Shown here in pieces: positions 17,460 through 25,616 of a stretch of 64,000 bases of DNA. The stretch comes from Pseudomonadota bacterium (GTDB lineage: Bacteria > Pseudomonadota > Alphaproteobacteria > Rhizobiales > Xanthobacteraceae): NCBI GenBank assembly GCA_023386885.1, contig JAEWIX010000008.1, positions 124,001-188,000 of the forward strand. The letters run 5' to 3'. The translations under genes and the position numbers were made by a program. The notes beneath the pieces were generated by a model. That model was not told where the DNA came from. It worked only from the letters and a program-made list of their open reading frames with translations, and made no database searches. How positions within the stretch are numbered: the first letter of the stretch is position 1; each line of letters opens with the position of its first letter.

Positions 17460-18002
17460 TCACATCCCTTCGGGGCCGCGCGAAATGGCGGCGACGCCGG
17501 TGCGCGACACCTCCACCAGACCGATCGGCCGCATCAGGTTGACGAACTGATCGATCTTGGAGGTCGCACCGGTGATCTCGAACACGAAACTCTCATTGGT
17601 GGCATCGACCACGCGGGCGCGAAACACTTCCGCAAGCCGCATCGCCTCGATGCGCTGATCGCCGGAGCCCTTCACCTTGACCATTGCCAGTTCGCGCTCG
17701 ATGGAGCGGCCGGTCATCGTCATGTCGACGACCTGATATACCGGGATCATGCGGTCGAGTTGGTGCTTGATCTGGGTGATCACCATCGGCGTGCCGGTGG
17801 TGACGATGGTGATGCGGGAAACGTGCTTCTGGCTTTCGGTCTCCGACACCGTGAGACTTTCGATGTTGTAGCCGCGGCCGGAGAACAGACCGATGACGCG
17901 CGCGAGAACGCCCGGCTCGTTGGCGACCAGCACGGACAGCGTGTGGGTCTCGTTGGGGTCATGGCGCTCTTCCATGAAGTAGGCGGAGGCAGGCTGGTTC
18001 AT
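17460..18002 (-). CDS. ilvN: Acetolactate synthase small (regulatory) subunit
   Basis: 180 aa, ATG at 18002. The N-terminal ACT domain is HTLSVLVANEPGVLARVIGL then FSGRGYNIESLTVSETE, which binds valine for feedback inhibition of the catalytic subunit. The C-terminal half (ELAMVKVKG, RAEVF-like RLAEVFRARVVD, SFVFEITGATSKIDQFVNLM) is the second ALS small-subunit domain. Length is that of the IlvH/IlvN long form (160-180). It follows ilvI by 129 bp, a gap occupied by a palindromic repeat rather than a gene. Confidence 0.96.
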   Translation of the reverse strand: MNQPASAYFMEERHDPNETHTLSVLVANEPGVLARVIGLFSGRGYNIESLTVSETESQKHVSRITIVTTGTPMVITQIKHQLDRMIPVYQVVDMTMTGRSIERELAMVKVKGSGDQRIEAMRLAEVFRARVVDATNESFVFEITGATSKIDQFVNLMRPIGLVEVSRTGVAAISRGPEGM

Positions 18003-18028
18003 CTTCGAATCCTGTCAATCTCTCATTT

Positions 18029-18118
18029 GTCATGCCCGGCCTTGTGCCGGGCATCCACGTCTTTGCGTGTTGATCTCTTGTGAAGGCGTGGATGGCCGGG
18101 ACGAAGCCCGGCCATGAC
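18029..18118. repeat. Intergenic palindromic repeat R1 (two inverted half-elements) inside the ilv operon
   Basis: One half (18029-18064) starts GTCATGCCCGGCCTTGTGCC and ends in CCACGTCTTT. The other half (18083-18118) is its inverted counterpart, GCGTGGATGGCCGGG through CGGCCATGAC. Each half is itself a GC-rich hairpin. Related copies occur at 43892, 55170 and 57467. These sequences are the source of the false peptide MPGLVPGIHVF common in Bradyrhizobiaceae annotations. Here it separates ilvI from ilvN and should fold in the mRNA. Confidence 0.85.
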
Positions 18119-18131
18119 GACTTCTTTGCAT

Positions 18132-19910
18132 TCACACCAGCGCCTTGCCGCCGGCGAACGCCTTGGCGGTGGCGTCGTCGTTGGCTTCGGCCGGCAACAG
18201 CATTTCGTTGTGCGCCTTGCCGGACGGGATCATCGGGAAGCAGTTCTCCAGCGCCGCGACACGGCAGTCGAACAGCACCGGCTTCTTCACCTTGATCATC
18301 TCGTGCAGCGCGCCGTCGAGATCGCCCGGCTTGATCACCTGCATCCCGACGCCGCCATAGGCTTCCGCCAGCTTGACGAAGTCCGGCATCGCCTCGGTGT
18401 AGGAATGCGACAGCCGGTTGCCGTGCAGAAGCTGCTGCCACTGCCGCACCATGCCCATGTACTGGTTGTTGAGGATGAAGATCTTGATCGGCAATTCGTG
18501 CTGCACGGCGCATGACATTTCCTGCATCGTCATCTGCACGGAGGCGTCGCCAGCGATGTCGATGACGAGGCTGTCGCGATGCGCCACCTGCACGCCGAGC
18601 GCCGCCGGCAGGCCGTAGCCCATGGTGCCGAGCCCGCCCGAGGTCATCCAGCGGTGCGGCTCCTCGAAGCCGAAGAACTGCGCCGCCCACATCTGATGCT
18701 GGCCGACTTCGGTGGTGATGTAGGTGTCATGACCGCGTGTCGCCTCGAACAGCCGCTGGATCGCGAACTGCGGCAAGATCACGTCGTCGTTCTTCCTGTA
18801 AGCCAGCGAATTACGTGCGCGCCAGCGGCCGATCTCGAACCACCACGGATCGATCTTCGGCTTTTTGCCTTCGGCCTTGAAGGCTTTCAGGAGGTCGGCC
18901 ATGACGCTGCCCGCATCGCCGATGATCGGCACGTCGACGCGGATGTTCTTGTTGATCGACGATGGATCGATATCGATGTGGATCTTCTTCGACCCCGGCG
19001 AGAATGCATCGGTGCGACCGGTGATGCGGTCGTCGAAACGCGCGCCGATGCACAGCATGACGTCGCAATCATGCATCGCCATGTTAGCTTCGTAAGTACC
19101 ATGCATGCCCAGCATGCCAAGCCAGTTCTTGCCCGACGCCGGATAAGCGCCCAGCCCCATCAAGGTCGAGGTGATCGGGAAGCCAGTGGCTTCGACCAGC
19201 GCGCGCAGCGTCTGCGAGGCATCGCCACCGGCGTTGATGACGCCGCCGCCGGTGTAGATCACCGGCCGCTTGGCATTGGCCATCAGCGCGATCGCCTTGC
19301 GGATCTGGCCTGGGTCGCCCTTGGTCTGCGGCTTGTAGGAGACATGCACGTCGGACTTGCGCGGCGGCGTGTACGTGCCGGTGGCGAACTGCACGTCCTT
19401 CGGCACGTCGACGACGACCGGACCCGGACGGCCGGATGTGGCGACGTAGAACGCCTCATGCAGCACCTTCGGCAGGTCCTTGATGTCGCGAACCAGCCAG
19501 TTGTGCTTGGTACAGGGTCGCGTGATGCCGACAGTGTCACATTCCTGGAAGGCGTCGTTGCCGATCAGATGCGTCGGCACCTGCCCGGTGATGCACACCA
19601 GCGGAATCGAGTCCATCAACGCGTCGGCGAGCGGCGTCACCATGTTGGTCGCGCCGGGACCGGAAGTCACCAGCACGACGCCCGGCTTGCCGGTGGAACG
19701 CGCGTAGCCTTCCGCGGCGTGGCCGGCGCCCTGCTCGTGCCGAACCAGAATGTGCTCAACGTCGCCCTGCTGGAAAATCTCGTCGTAGATCGGAAGTACC
19801 GCACCGCCCGGATAGCCGAAGATGTGTTTGACGCCGTGATCGACCAGCGCGCGGACGATCATCGCCGCACCGGTCATCTGATTGGCATCGTGGCTCTTGC
19901 TGTCGCTCAT
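18132..19910 (-). CDS. ilvI: Acetolactate synthase large (catalytic) subunit
   Basis: 592 aa from the ATG at 19910 with a GGAGAGAG ribosome site; the frame continues upstream through the attenuator but that is leader RNA. It condenses pyruvate with pyruvate or 2-oxobutyrate using thiamine diphosphate. Visible are GVKHIFGYPGGAVLPIYDEI, HEQGAGHAAEGYARSTG with the catalytic Glu, TSGPGATNMVTPLADA, the FAD region TLMGLGAYP, and the ThDP/Mg motif GDASVQMTMQEMSCAV to FILNN. Length is typical. It is the first structural gene after a leader-peptide attenuator and is followed by ilvN. Confidence 0.97.
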   Translation of the reverse strand: MSDSKSHDANQMTGAAMIVRALVDHGVKHIFGYPGGAVLPIYDEIFQQGDVEHILVRHEQGAGHAAEGYARSTGKPGVVLVTSGPGATNMVTPLADALMDSIPLVCITGQVPTHLIGNDAFQECDTVGITRPCTKHNWLVRDIKDLPKVLHEAFYVATSGRPGPVVVDVPKDVQFATGTYTPPRKSDVHVSYKPQTKGDPGQIRKAIALMANAKRPVIYTGGGVINAGGDASQTLRALVEATGFPITSTLMGLGAYPASGKNWLGMLGMHGTYEANMAMHDCDVMLCIGARFDDRITGRTDAFSPGSKKIHIDIDPSSINKNIRVDVPIIGDAGSVMADLLKAFKAEGKKPKIDPWWFEIGRWRARNSLAYRKNDDVILPQFAIQRLFEATRGHDTYITTEVGQHQMWAAQFFGFEEPHRWMTSGGLGTMGYGLPAALGVQVAHRDSLVIDIAGDASVQMTMQEMSCAVQHELPIKIFILNNQYMGMVRQWQQLLHGNRLSHSYTEAMPDFVKLAEAYGGVGMQVIKPGDLDGALHEMIKVKKPVLFDCRVAALENCFPMIPSGKAHNEMLLPAEANDDATAKAFAGGKALV

Positions 19911-19974
19911 AGCTCTCTCCGGATGCGCCCGTTGGCGCGGCTTGAAGTCGGAAGTCCAGTTTCGAGAAGTCCAA

Positions 19975-19999
19975 AATAAAAAAGGGCCCGAGAGGCCCT
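19975..19999 (-). terminator. Attenuator terminator upstream of ilvI
   Basis: On the minus strand AGGGCC and GGCCCT (19999-19994 and 19988-19983) form a perfect stem with loop TCTCG, followed at once by TTTTTTATTTT. It lies 29 bp beyond the leader-peptide stop and 64 bp before the ilvI start, the position of a transcription attenuator. Confidence 0.9.
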
Positions 20000-20002
20000 G
20001 CA

Positions 20003-20048
20003 CACACCGCCCGAATTCGGGGTGACGTCAGCCACCCCCGGCGGTGTG
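20003..20048 (-). promoter_or_regulatory. Leader hairpin of the ilvI attenuator
   Basis: CACACCGCC (20048-20040, inside the last leader codons) pairs with GGCGGTGTG (20011-20003), and an inner stem GGGGTG/CACCCC extends it. This long hairpin spans the leader-peptide stop codon and ends just before the terminator hairpin. A ribosome moving to the leader stop would disrupt it, the usual logic of amino-acid attenuators. Which alternative pairing acts as antiterminator is not resolved here. Confidence 0.75.
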
Positions 20049-20093
20049 CCAGGGTACGACGATAATAAGGAGGCTGGTAACTTTATTGCGCAT
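20028..20093 (-). CDS. ilv leader peptide
   Basis: A 21-codon frame starts ATG at 20093 and stops TGA at 20028. It reads MRNKVTSLLIIVVPW and ends HTAGGG. The run Leu-Leu-Ile-Ile-Val-Val is exactly the set of end products of the pathway, so ribosome stalling would report shortage of leucine, isoleucine or valine. The start lies about 24 nt after the predicted transcription start, and the last codons form one arm of the leader hairpin. The ribosome site is weak (GAGAAG, 12 nt upstream). Confidence 0.88.
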   Translation of the reverse strand: MRNKVTSLLIIVVPWHTAGGG

Positions 20094-20123
20094 GGATCGC
20101 CGTAACTTCTCAAAGGTTGCGCG

Positions 20124-20152
20124 GTTATAGAAGCCTGAAATCCTCAGGTCAA
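20124..20152 (-). promoter_or_regulatory. Sigma-70-type promoter of the ilvI leader
   Basis: On the minus strand TTGACC (20152-20147) and TATAAC (20129-20124) are separated by 17 bp, close to the consensus TTGACA-N17-TATAAT. Transcription would start near 20117, 24 nt before the leader-peptide ATG. Confidence 0.8.
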
Positions 20153-20193
20153 CACCGCTACGGCGCAAAAGTACGCCTCTGGCCCCGGTTCCG

Positions 20194-21108
20194 CTAGAAC
20201 AAAATTGCGCGGGTCAACCATGCGGCGGCGTCTGTCGGGGCGACCCAGGCGAACTCCGGAAGCTGGTGCCGAAACCAGGTGAACTGCCGCTTGGCATAGC
20301 GCCGGGTATCGAGTTGACCGATGGCGACGGCCTCCTCCAGTGACAGTTCGCCGGCGAGATGCCGGATCAGCGCCGGGACGCCGTGGGCCTTCATGGCCGG
20401 CAGCAACGGATCGAGACGACGGCTCGCCAGCCGCCGCACCTCGTCCAGCGCGCCATTTTCCAGCATCGTTTCGAAGCGGGCGTCGATCCGCGCATAGAGC
20501 GTCTCGCGTTCCGGAGCGAGAAAAACAGCGGTGACTTGATCCGGCGGCAACAGCGGCGGCAGCCCGTCGCGATGCCAGTCGGTGAGCGAGCGCCCGGTGG
20601 CCTCGACCACCTCCAGCGCGCGGACGATCCGGCTGCGGTCACGTGGTTTCAGCCGTTCCGCTGCGGCGGGATCACGCCTTTGCAACTCTCCGTGCAAGAC
20701 TTCCGGCCCATCACGCTCGAGCCGCGCCCGTATCGCTTCGCGCACCTCGGATGGAATGGGTGGCACTGCTGACAGCCCTCGCGTCAACGCCTTGAAATAA
20801 AGCCCCGAGCCACCGATGAAAATCGGCAGGCGCCCCTCGGCGTGCGTCTCCGTGAGCACACGCTCCGCGTCGGCGACCCACATGCCGGCAGAGCAATTCA
20901 CGGCGGCATCGACGTGACCGTAAAGCCGATGCGGAACCTGCGCCTCCTCCTCCGGAGTCGGCCGGGCGGTGATCACCCGGAGATCGCGATAGACCTGCAT
21001 GGAATCGGTGTTGATCACCACACCGCCATAGGTTCGCGCCAAATCGAGCGCCAGCGCCGACTTGCCGCTCGCAGTCGGCCCTGCGATAAGCACGGCCTTG
21101 GTGCTCAT
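20194..21108 (-). CDS. miaA: tRNA dimethylallyltransferase
   Basis: 304 aa from the ATG at 21108. It adds a dimethylallyl group to N6 of A37 in tRNAs reading UNN codons. The P-loop is LIAGPTASGKSALALDLA at the N-terminus. DSMQVYRDLRVITARPTPEE, IFIGGSGLYFKALTRGLS and RDRSRIVRALEVVEATGRSL are standard MiaA motifs. The C-terminal region has LDTRRYAKRQFTWFRHQ. Length is typical. The start codon is only 16 bp from the divergent serB start, so its 5' leader overlaps serB. Its stop is 41 bp from the ilv promoter, transcribed in the same direction. Confidence 0.96.
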   Translation of the reverse strand: MSTKAVLIAGPTASGKSALALDLARTYGGVVINTDSMQVYRDLRVITARPTPEEEAQVPHRLYGHVDAAVNCSAGMWVADAERVLTETHAEGRLPIFIGGSGLYFKALTRGLSAVPPIPSEVREAIRARLERDGPEVLHGELQRRDPAAAERLKPRDRSRIVRALEVVEATGRSLTDWHRDGLPPLLPPDQVTAVFLAPERETLYARIDARFETMLENGALDEVRRLASRRLDPLLPAMKAHGVPALIRHLAGELSLEEAVAIGQLDTRRYAKRQFTWFRHQLPEFAWVAPTDAAAWLTRAILF

Positions 21109-21124
21109 TTTCCGCGAACCCACG

Positions 21125-22018
21125 ATGTCCCTCGTCGCCACGCTCATCTGCAATCCCGCCAATCCGGCGCTCGATTCCACCATCGTCGATGGCGCGCGCG
21201 CCATCCTGCCCTCGGCAGATCACGCGCACTGGCTGTTCGACGAGGTCGCGGTCGACATCCCGTTCACTGGGTCCGAAGACATCAACGCCATCGCCGACCG
21301 GCTGCGCGCAGCGCGCGGCGATCTGCCGATCGACGTTGTCGTGCAGCCTCAGGCCAACCGGCGCAAGAAACTTTTTCTCGCCGACATGGATTCCACCATG
21401 ATCGGCCAGGAATGCATCGACGAACTGGCCGACTTCGCCGGGCTGAAGGCGCATGTCGCCGCCATCACCGAGCGCGCCATGCGGGGCGAGATCGCCTTCG
21501 AGCCGGCGCTGCGCGAGCGCGTCGCGCTTCTCAAGGGCCTGCCGGTCACCGTGATCGATGAGGTGCTAAAAGAGCGCATCACCCTGACGCCCGGCGGGCG
21601 TGAACTGGTCGGCACCATGCGCGCGAACGGCGCGTACACCTGCCTGGTGTCCGGCGGCTTCACCGCCTTCACCAGCAAGGTGGCGGCAATGGTCGGCTTT
21701 CAGGAGAACCGCGCCAACACACTGCTGGCCGAGGACGGCAAGCTCACCGGCGCGGTAACTGAGCCGATCCTGGGCCGCGAAGCCAAACTCGCAACGCTGC
21801 GCGAATTGCGCGAGGCGTTCGATATCGACGACATCGACACGCTGGCGGTCGGCGACGGCGCCAACGATCTCGGCATGGTCCAGGACGCCGGCCTCGGCGT
21901 CGCCTATCATGCCAAGCCGGCGGTTGCGGCGGCGGCTCACGCGCGGATCGATCACGGCGATCTCACCGCGCTGCTCTACGCGCAAGGTTACAAGCGCAGC
22001 GAGTTTGTCACCGTTTAG
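21125..22018 (+). CDS. serB: Phosphoserine phosphatase
   Basis: 297 aa from the ATG at 21125. It hydrolyses phosphoserine to serine, the last step of the phosphorylated serine pathway. The HAD nucleophile motif is FLADMDSTMIGQECIDEL (DxDST). SGGFTAFTSKVA is motif II, and AVGDGANDLGMVQDAGLGVAYHAKP is motif IV with the Mg-binding aspartates. The N-terminal 75 residues are an extra ACT-like domain as in other alphaproteobacterial SerB. The frame is open into miaA, but those residues are not family-like. arsC follows 9 bp downstream, so the two are probably cotranscribed. Confidence 0.96.
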   Translation: MSLVATLICNPANPALDSTIVDGARAILPSADHAHWLFDEVAVDIPFTGSEDINAIADRLRAARGDLPIDVVVQPQANRRKKLFLADMDSTMIGQECIDELADFAGLKAHVAAITERAMRGEIAFEPALRERVALLKGLPVTVIDEVLKERITLTPGGRELVGTMRANGAYTCLVSGGFTAFTSKVAAMVGFQENRANTLLAEDGKLTGAVTEPILGREAKLATLRELREAFDIDDIDTLAVGDGANDLGMVQDAGLGVAYHAKPAVAAAAHARIDHGDLTALLYAQGYKRSEFVTV

Positions 22019-22027
22019 GAAACAACG

Positions 22028-22375
22028 ATGGACGTCACCATCTATCACAATCCGAAGTGCAGCAATTCGCGCGGCGCGTTGGAATTGATCCGCGCTGCCG
22101 GCATCGCGCCGACCATCATCGAGTATCTGGCGAGACCGCCGAGCCGCACCGAACTCGCGGACCTCTTACACCGCGCCGGACTGACACCACGACAGGCGAT
22201 CCGCACCAAGGAAGCGCTTTATAGCGAGTTGAATCTCGATGCGGCCAATGACGATGCCTTGCTCGATGCGATGATCGCGCATCCGGTACTGATCGAGCGG
22301 CCGCTGGTCGTCACGTCGAAGGGCGTACGGCTCTGCCGGCCGCCCGAACGCGTGTTGGATTTATTGCCGAGCTAA
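22028..22375 (+). CDS. arsC: ArsC-family (glutaredoxin-dependent arsenate reductase-like) protein
   Basis: 115 aa. The thioredoxin-fold active site is IYHNPKCSNSRGALELI with the catalytic Cys near residue 11. RTKEALYSELNL and HPVLIERPLVVTSKG are the conserved later parts of the ArsC/YffB/Spx fold, including the Arg that holds arsenate in true ArsC. No arsR, arsB or acr3 gene is nearby, so involvement in arsenate resistance is not backed by context. It sits 9 bp behind serB and is followed by a strong hairpin shared with convergent degP. Confidence 0.85.
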   Translation: MDVTIYHNPKCSNSRGALELIRAAGIAPTIIEYLARPPSRTELADLLHRAGLTPRQAIRTKEALYSELNLDAANDDALLDAMIAHPVLIERPLVVTSKGVRLCRPPERVLDLLPS

Positions 22376-22376
22376 C

Positions 22377-22409
22377 GCCCTTCACCGTTTCACGTAAACG
22401 ATGAAGGGC
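22377..22409. terminator. Terminator between arsC and degP
   Basis: GCCCTTCA (22377-22384) pairs with TGAAGGGC (22402-22409), with inner CGTTT/AAACG pairing, and a T-rich stretch follows on the plus strand (GCGTTTTCTATTT). It lies in the 44-bp gap between two convergent genes and can serve both. Confidence 0.75.
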
Positions 22410-22419
22410 CTCGCGTTTT

Positions 22420-23943
22420 CTATTTCAGGCTCACGGCGACGAAGCGCAACTCACCCTCGCCGTTCGAAACCAGCAGCAACACCGACTTCTTGCCGTCCTT
22501 CTTCAGCTGGTCGACGCGCTTCTTGACGTCGGCGGCGTTGGCAACCGCCTCCTGCGCTACCTCGACGATCACGTCGCCCGCGCTGAGCCGTTTCTCGGCG
22601 GCGTCGGAGCCATCGTCGACACCGGTGACGATGACGCCCTTCACGGAGTCCTTGATCTTGTAGCGCCCGCGCAGGTCCTTGCTGATGTTGGCGAGGTCGA
22701 GACCGAGCGCCTTCTGCGTCACTGTCTTCTCGACATTGTCGCCGTTCGGCTTGGTCGAGACACGCACCGGTGTCGGCGCATCGTCGAGACGGCCGATCGT
22801 CACGTGCTTGGTCTGTTCCGCACCCTTGCGGATGATGAGAACATCAACCGCCTTGCCGGTCGGCGTATCCGCAACGACGCGCGACAGATCCTTCGGCTCC
22901 TTGATGTCCTTGCCATCGAACTTGACGATGACATCGCCCGGTTCGATGCCGGCGGGTTTAGCCGGTCCCTTGTCGTCGATGCCGGCCACCAGCGCGCCCC
23001 GCGCCGGCTTGATGCTGAGGCTTTCGGCGATCTCGTCGGTGACCTGCTGGATGCGCACGCCGAGCCAGCCGCGCCGCACTTCCTTGAACTCGCGCAACTG
23101 ATCGATCACGCGCGAGACCGTCTTCGACGGCACGGCGAAGCCGATGCCGATGGAGCCACCTGACGGCGAAATAATCGCGGTGTTCACGCCAACTACTTCG
23201 CCGTTGAGGTTGAAGAGCGGGCCGCCGGAATTACCGCGATTGATCGCCGCGTCGGTCTGGATATAGCTGTCGTAAGGCCCCGAATTGATATCGCGGTTAC
23301 GCGCCGAGACGATACCCGCCGTCACGGTGCCGCCAAGGCTGAACGGGTTGCCGATGGCAATCACCCATTCGCCGAGCCGCAGCGCATCCGAGTCACCGAA
23401 CTTCACCGCGGTCAGCGGCTTCTCCGGCTTGAACTTCAGCAGCGCCAGATCGGTCTTCTTGTCGACGCCGATCAGTTCTGCTCGCGACTTGGAGCCATCG
23501 TTGAGGATGACGTTGATCTCATCCGCATCGGCGATGACATGATTGTTGGTGACGACATAGCCGTCAGCGCTGATGATGAAGCCGGAGCCGAGCGAATTGA
23601 CCTTGTGCGCGCGCGGACCGTTGCCGCCCTTGTCGCCGCCCGGCCCACGCCGGTTCTTGAAGAAATCCTCAAAAAATTCCTCGAACGGCGATCCCGGCGG
23701 CAGTTGCGGCACCACACGGCGGTCGCCGCCGCCCTTGGCTTCGACATTCTGCGTGGTCGAGATGTTGACGACGGCATCGATCACCTTTTCCGCAACATCG
23801 GCAATGCCTTCCGGCCCCCGTGCTTGCGCCGGCGTCGGGACATTCGCCATGGCTAGCGTTGCCACACCAAGACCGGCACCAAGGCAGACCGCCATCAGCC
23901 GTTGCCGCAGCCGGACACCCAGGGTTGGAACTGCATCGGTCAT
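22420..23943 (-). CDS. degP: Periplasmic Do-like serine endoprotease (DegP/DegQ family)
   Basis: 507 aa, ATG at 23943. A signal peptide (LMAVCLGAGLGVATLAMA, cleavage near PAQARG) targets it to the periplasm, where it degrades misfolded envelope proteins. The trypsin-like triad is His135 (VTNNHVIADA), Asp165 (KKTDLALLK) and Ser239 (NRGNSGGPL). Two PDZ domains follow (about 310-395 and 415-505), the first with GWLGVRIQ and GDVIVKFDGKDI. A Gly-rich loop (RRGPGGDKGGNGPR) occupies the LA-loop. It is the last gene of the hflK-hflC-DUF2065-degP group, a common alphaproteobacterial arrangement. Confidence 0.95.
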   Translation of the reverse strand: MTDAVPTLGVRLRQRLMAVCLGAGLGVATLAMANVPTPAQARGPEGIADVAEKVIDAVVNISTTQNVEAKGGGDRRVVPQLPPGSPFEEFFEDFFKNRRGPGGDKGGNGPRAHKVNSLGSGFIISADGYVVTNNHVIADADEINVILNDGSKSRAELIGVDKKTDLALLKFKPEKPLTAVKFGDSDALRLGEWVIAIGNPFSLGGTVTAGIVSARNRDINSGPYDSYIQTDAAINRGNSGGPLFNLNGEVVGVNTAIISPSGGSIGIGFAVPSKTVSRVIDQLREFKEVRRGWLGVRIQQVTDEIAESLSIKPARGALVAGIDDKGPAKPAGIEPGDVIVKFDGKDIKEPKDLSRVVADTPTGKAVDVLIIRKGAEQTKHVTIGRLDDAPTPVRVSTKPNGDNVEKTVTQKALGLDLANISKDLRGRYKIKDSVKGVIVTGVDDGSDAAEKRLSAGDVIVEVAQEAVANAADVKKRVDQLKKDGKKSVLLLVSNGEGELRFVAVSLK

Positions 23944-24164
23944 ATTCGAGATATCTCCTGCAACGGGATCGGATGACTTGAAACGGCGACTTCAAACGGC
24001 GGACTTGAAACGGGAATCCTAGGAGCCGCACTGTGCCTGAAAGCCGAGCGGGCGCAAGCGCCCGGAGATCAAGCCGCTGTTATACCGCCGCTATCAGCGA
24101 CAGGGATTGCGGCAAATTGACGGGCGCTCCGACCCGAAATCCAATCGACCGCGAATGCGGCAAT

Positions 24165-24365
24165 CTACCATCGGATCAGCCAGATCAAGATCAAACCAAG
24201 GACGGCCGTTCCAATCCCGGTCAGCCTGAGAACGATATCGGGGGTATGCAGCACGCTTTCCATCGCCCGGCGCATCCAGCCTGGCGCGGCCGCGAAGATC
24301 AAACCTTCGATCACGAGCAACATTCCCACGCCGATGAGGAAGTCGGCGAACGCAATAGACCTCAT
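24165..24365 (-). CDS. DUF2065 inner-membrane protein
   Basis: 66 aa, two hydrophobic spans: SIAFADFLIGVGMLLVIEG and the C-terminal LTGIGTAVLGLILIWLIRW, joined by a short loop with PGWMRRAMESV. This is the DUF2065 pattern (E. coli YjeT type). As in many proteobacteria it lies beside hflK-hflC. The function is unknown to me, and proximity suggests a part in membrane protein quality control. It has a canonical ATG and is well separated from degP (221 bp). Confidence 0.85.
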   Translation of the reverse strand: MRSIAFADFLIGVGMLLVIEGLIFAAAPGWMRRAMESVLHTPDIVLRLTGIGTAVLGLILIWLIRW

Positions 24366-24698
24366 CGGATGGAAACCTCCCCTCGCCCGGCATTTCCCGC
24401 CCGGTCAGCATATGAACCGTGCGTTGACGGCGACATACGGCACAATCCGGCCGACCGACCCAGCCGACACCCGTGACTCACCGCGCGTCATGACGCGATT
24501 AGAGCACGATCCGCGGACTTCGACACCGATTTTTCCCGCTCGATCCGATCTCAGGGACGATGGGCAGCGCACGTTCCTCGATAGCCAACCCAACATAGCT
24601 GCCGGCTCGCCTGGAGCGGGCGCCGCCGGACGGCGACGCCGAATTCTTGTCGCTTCAGGTCAAAAGTCTCACGCCAATCACTGTTGCCGTGAAACCGG
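24366..24698. other. Non-coding gap between hflC and the DUF2065 gene
   Basis: 333 bp without a convincing gene. The stretch around 24500-24545 (AGAGCACGATCCGCGGACTT, then CACCGATTTTTCCCGCTCG) may be a worn copy of a Rhizobiales palindromic element. No clear terminator is seen, so transcription from hflC may read through. Confidence 0.4.
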
Positions 24699-25616
24699 CT
24701 ACTTGGAGTCGGTAGCCCCTTGCGCGCGCGGACCGCCGTTCGAGGCATTGCCCGATGGGTTGCCGAAGAAGCGGAAGAAATCCGAATCGGGCCGCAACAG
24801 GAACCGGGTGTCGTTATGCTTGAGGCCGGTTTCATAGGCCGACATCGAGCGGTAGAAGGCGAAGAACCCGGGGTCTTGATTATAGGCATCGGCGAACAGC
24901 CGGTTGCGTTCGCCGTCACCCTGACCGCGAATCTGCTCGGCCTGCGAGTTGGCTTCGGCCACGATCACCGTCGCCTCGCGATCCGCCTTGGAACGAATCT
25001 CCTGTGCCTTCTGGCCGCCCTGCGCGCGGAACTCAGCCGCTTCGCGCTGACGTTCGGTCTGCATGCGCTGATAGACAGCCTGACTGTTCTGGTCCGGCAG
25101 GTCGGCGCGACGGATGCGCACGTCGACGACGGAAATGCCATAACCGCCGGCTTCCTTGTCGAGCTGCTCGCGAATCCGCGCCATCAAGGTTTCACGCTCG
25201 TCCTTCACCACCTGAATGAACGAGGCCTCGCCCAGCACACGACGCAGCGATGCGTTCAGCAGCGCCGTCAATTGCAGATTGGCCGCCTGGATCGAACCGA
25301 CGCTCTGATAGAAGCGCAACGCGTCCTTGATGCGATAACGCGCGAACGCATCGACCACGAGCCGCTTCTGGTCCGAGGCGATGACTTCCTGCGACGGATT
25401 CTCCAGATCGAGAATCCGCTTGTCGATGCTGATGACCGTATCAACGAACGGCGCCTTGAAATGCAGGCCCGGCTCGGTGACGACGCGCACCGGTTCGCCC
25501 AACCGCACCAGCAACACTTGCTCGGTTTCGCGCACCGTGAACAGCGAACTATAGCCGATCACTAGCACGACGAGCAGCAACAGCAGTGCGACGATCCCTG
25601 AAATTCCGGCTCTCAT
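24699..25616 (-). CDS. hflC: Protease modulator HflC
   Basis: 305 aa, ATG at 25616 overlapping the hflK stop by 4 nt. A single N-terminal membrane span (GIVALLLLLVVLVIGYSSLF) is followed by an SPFH/prohibitin domain: VRETEQVLLVRLGEPVRV, EPGLHFKAPFVDTV and DVRIRRADLP. With HflK it forms the periplasm-facing assembly that restrains FtsH at the inner membrane. A helical stretch rich in Ala, Glu, Gln and Arg (about 190-240) is the coiled coil. Length fits (about 300-330). The C-terminal tail is short. Confidence 0.95.
   Translation of the reverse strand: MRAGISGIVALLLLLVVLVIGYSSLFTVRETEQVLLVRLGEPVRVVTEPGLHFKAPFVDTVISIDKRILDLENPSQEVIASDQKRLVVDAFARYRIKDALRFYQSVGSIQAANLQLTALLNASLRRVLGEASFIQVVKDERETLMARIREQLDKEAGGYGISVVDVRIRRADLPDQNSQAVYQRMQTERQREAAEFRAQGGQKAQEIRSKADREATVIVAEANSQAEQIRGQGDGERNRLFADAYNQDPGFFAFYRSMSAYETGLKHNDTRFLLRPDSDFFRFFGNPSGNASNGGPRAQGATDSK

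Noticed and set aside
22028..22375. Arsenic resistance locus
   Set aside because: Only an ArsC-like reductase is present, linked to serB, with no arsR, arsB or acr3.
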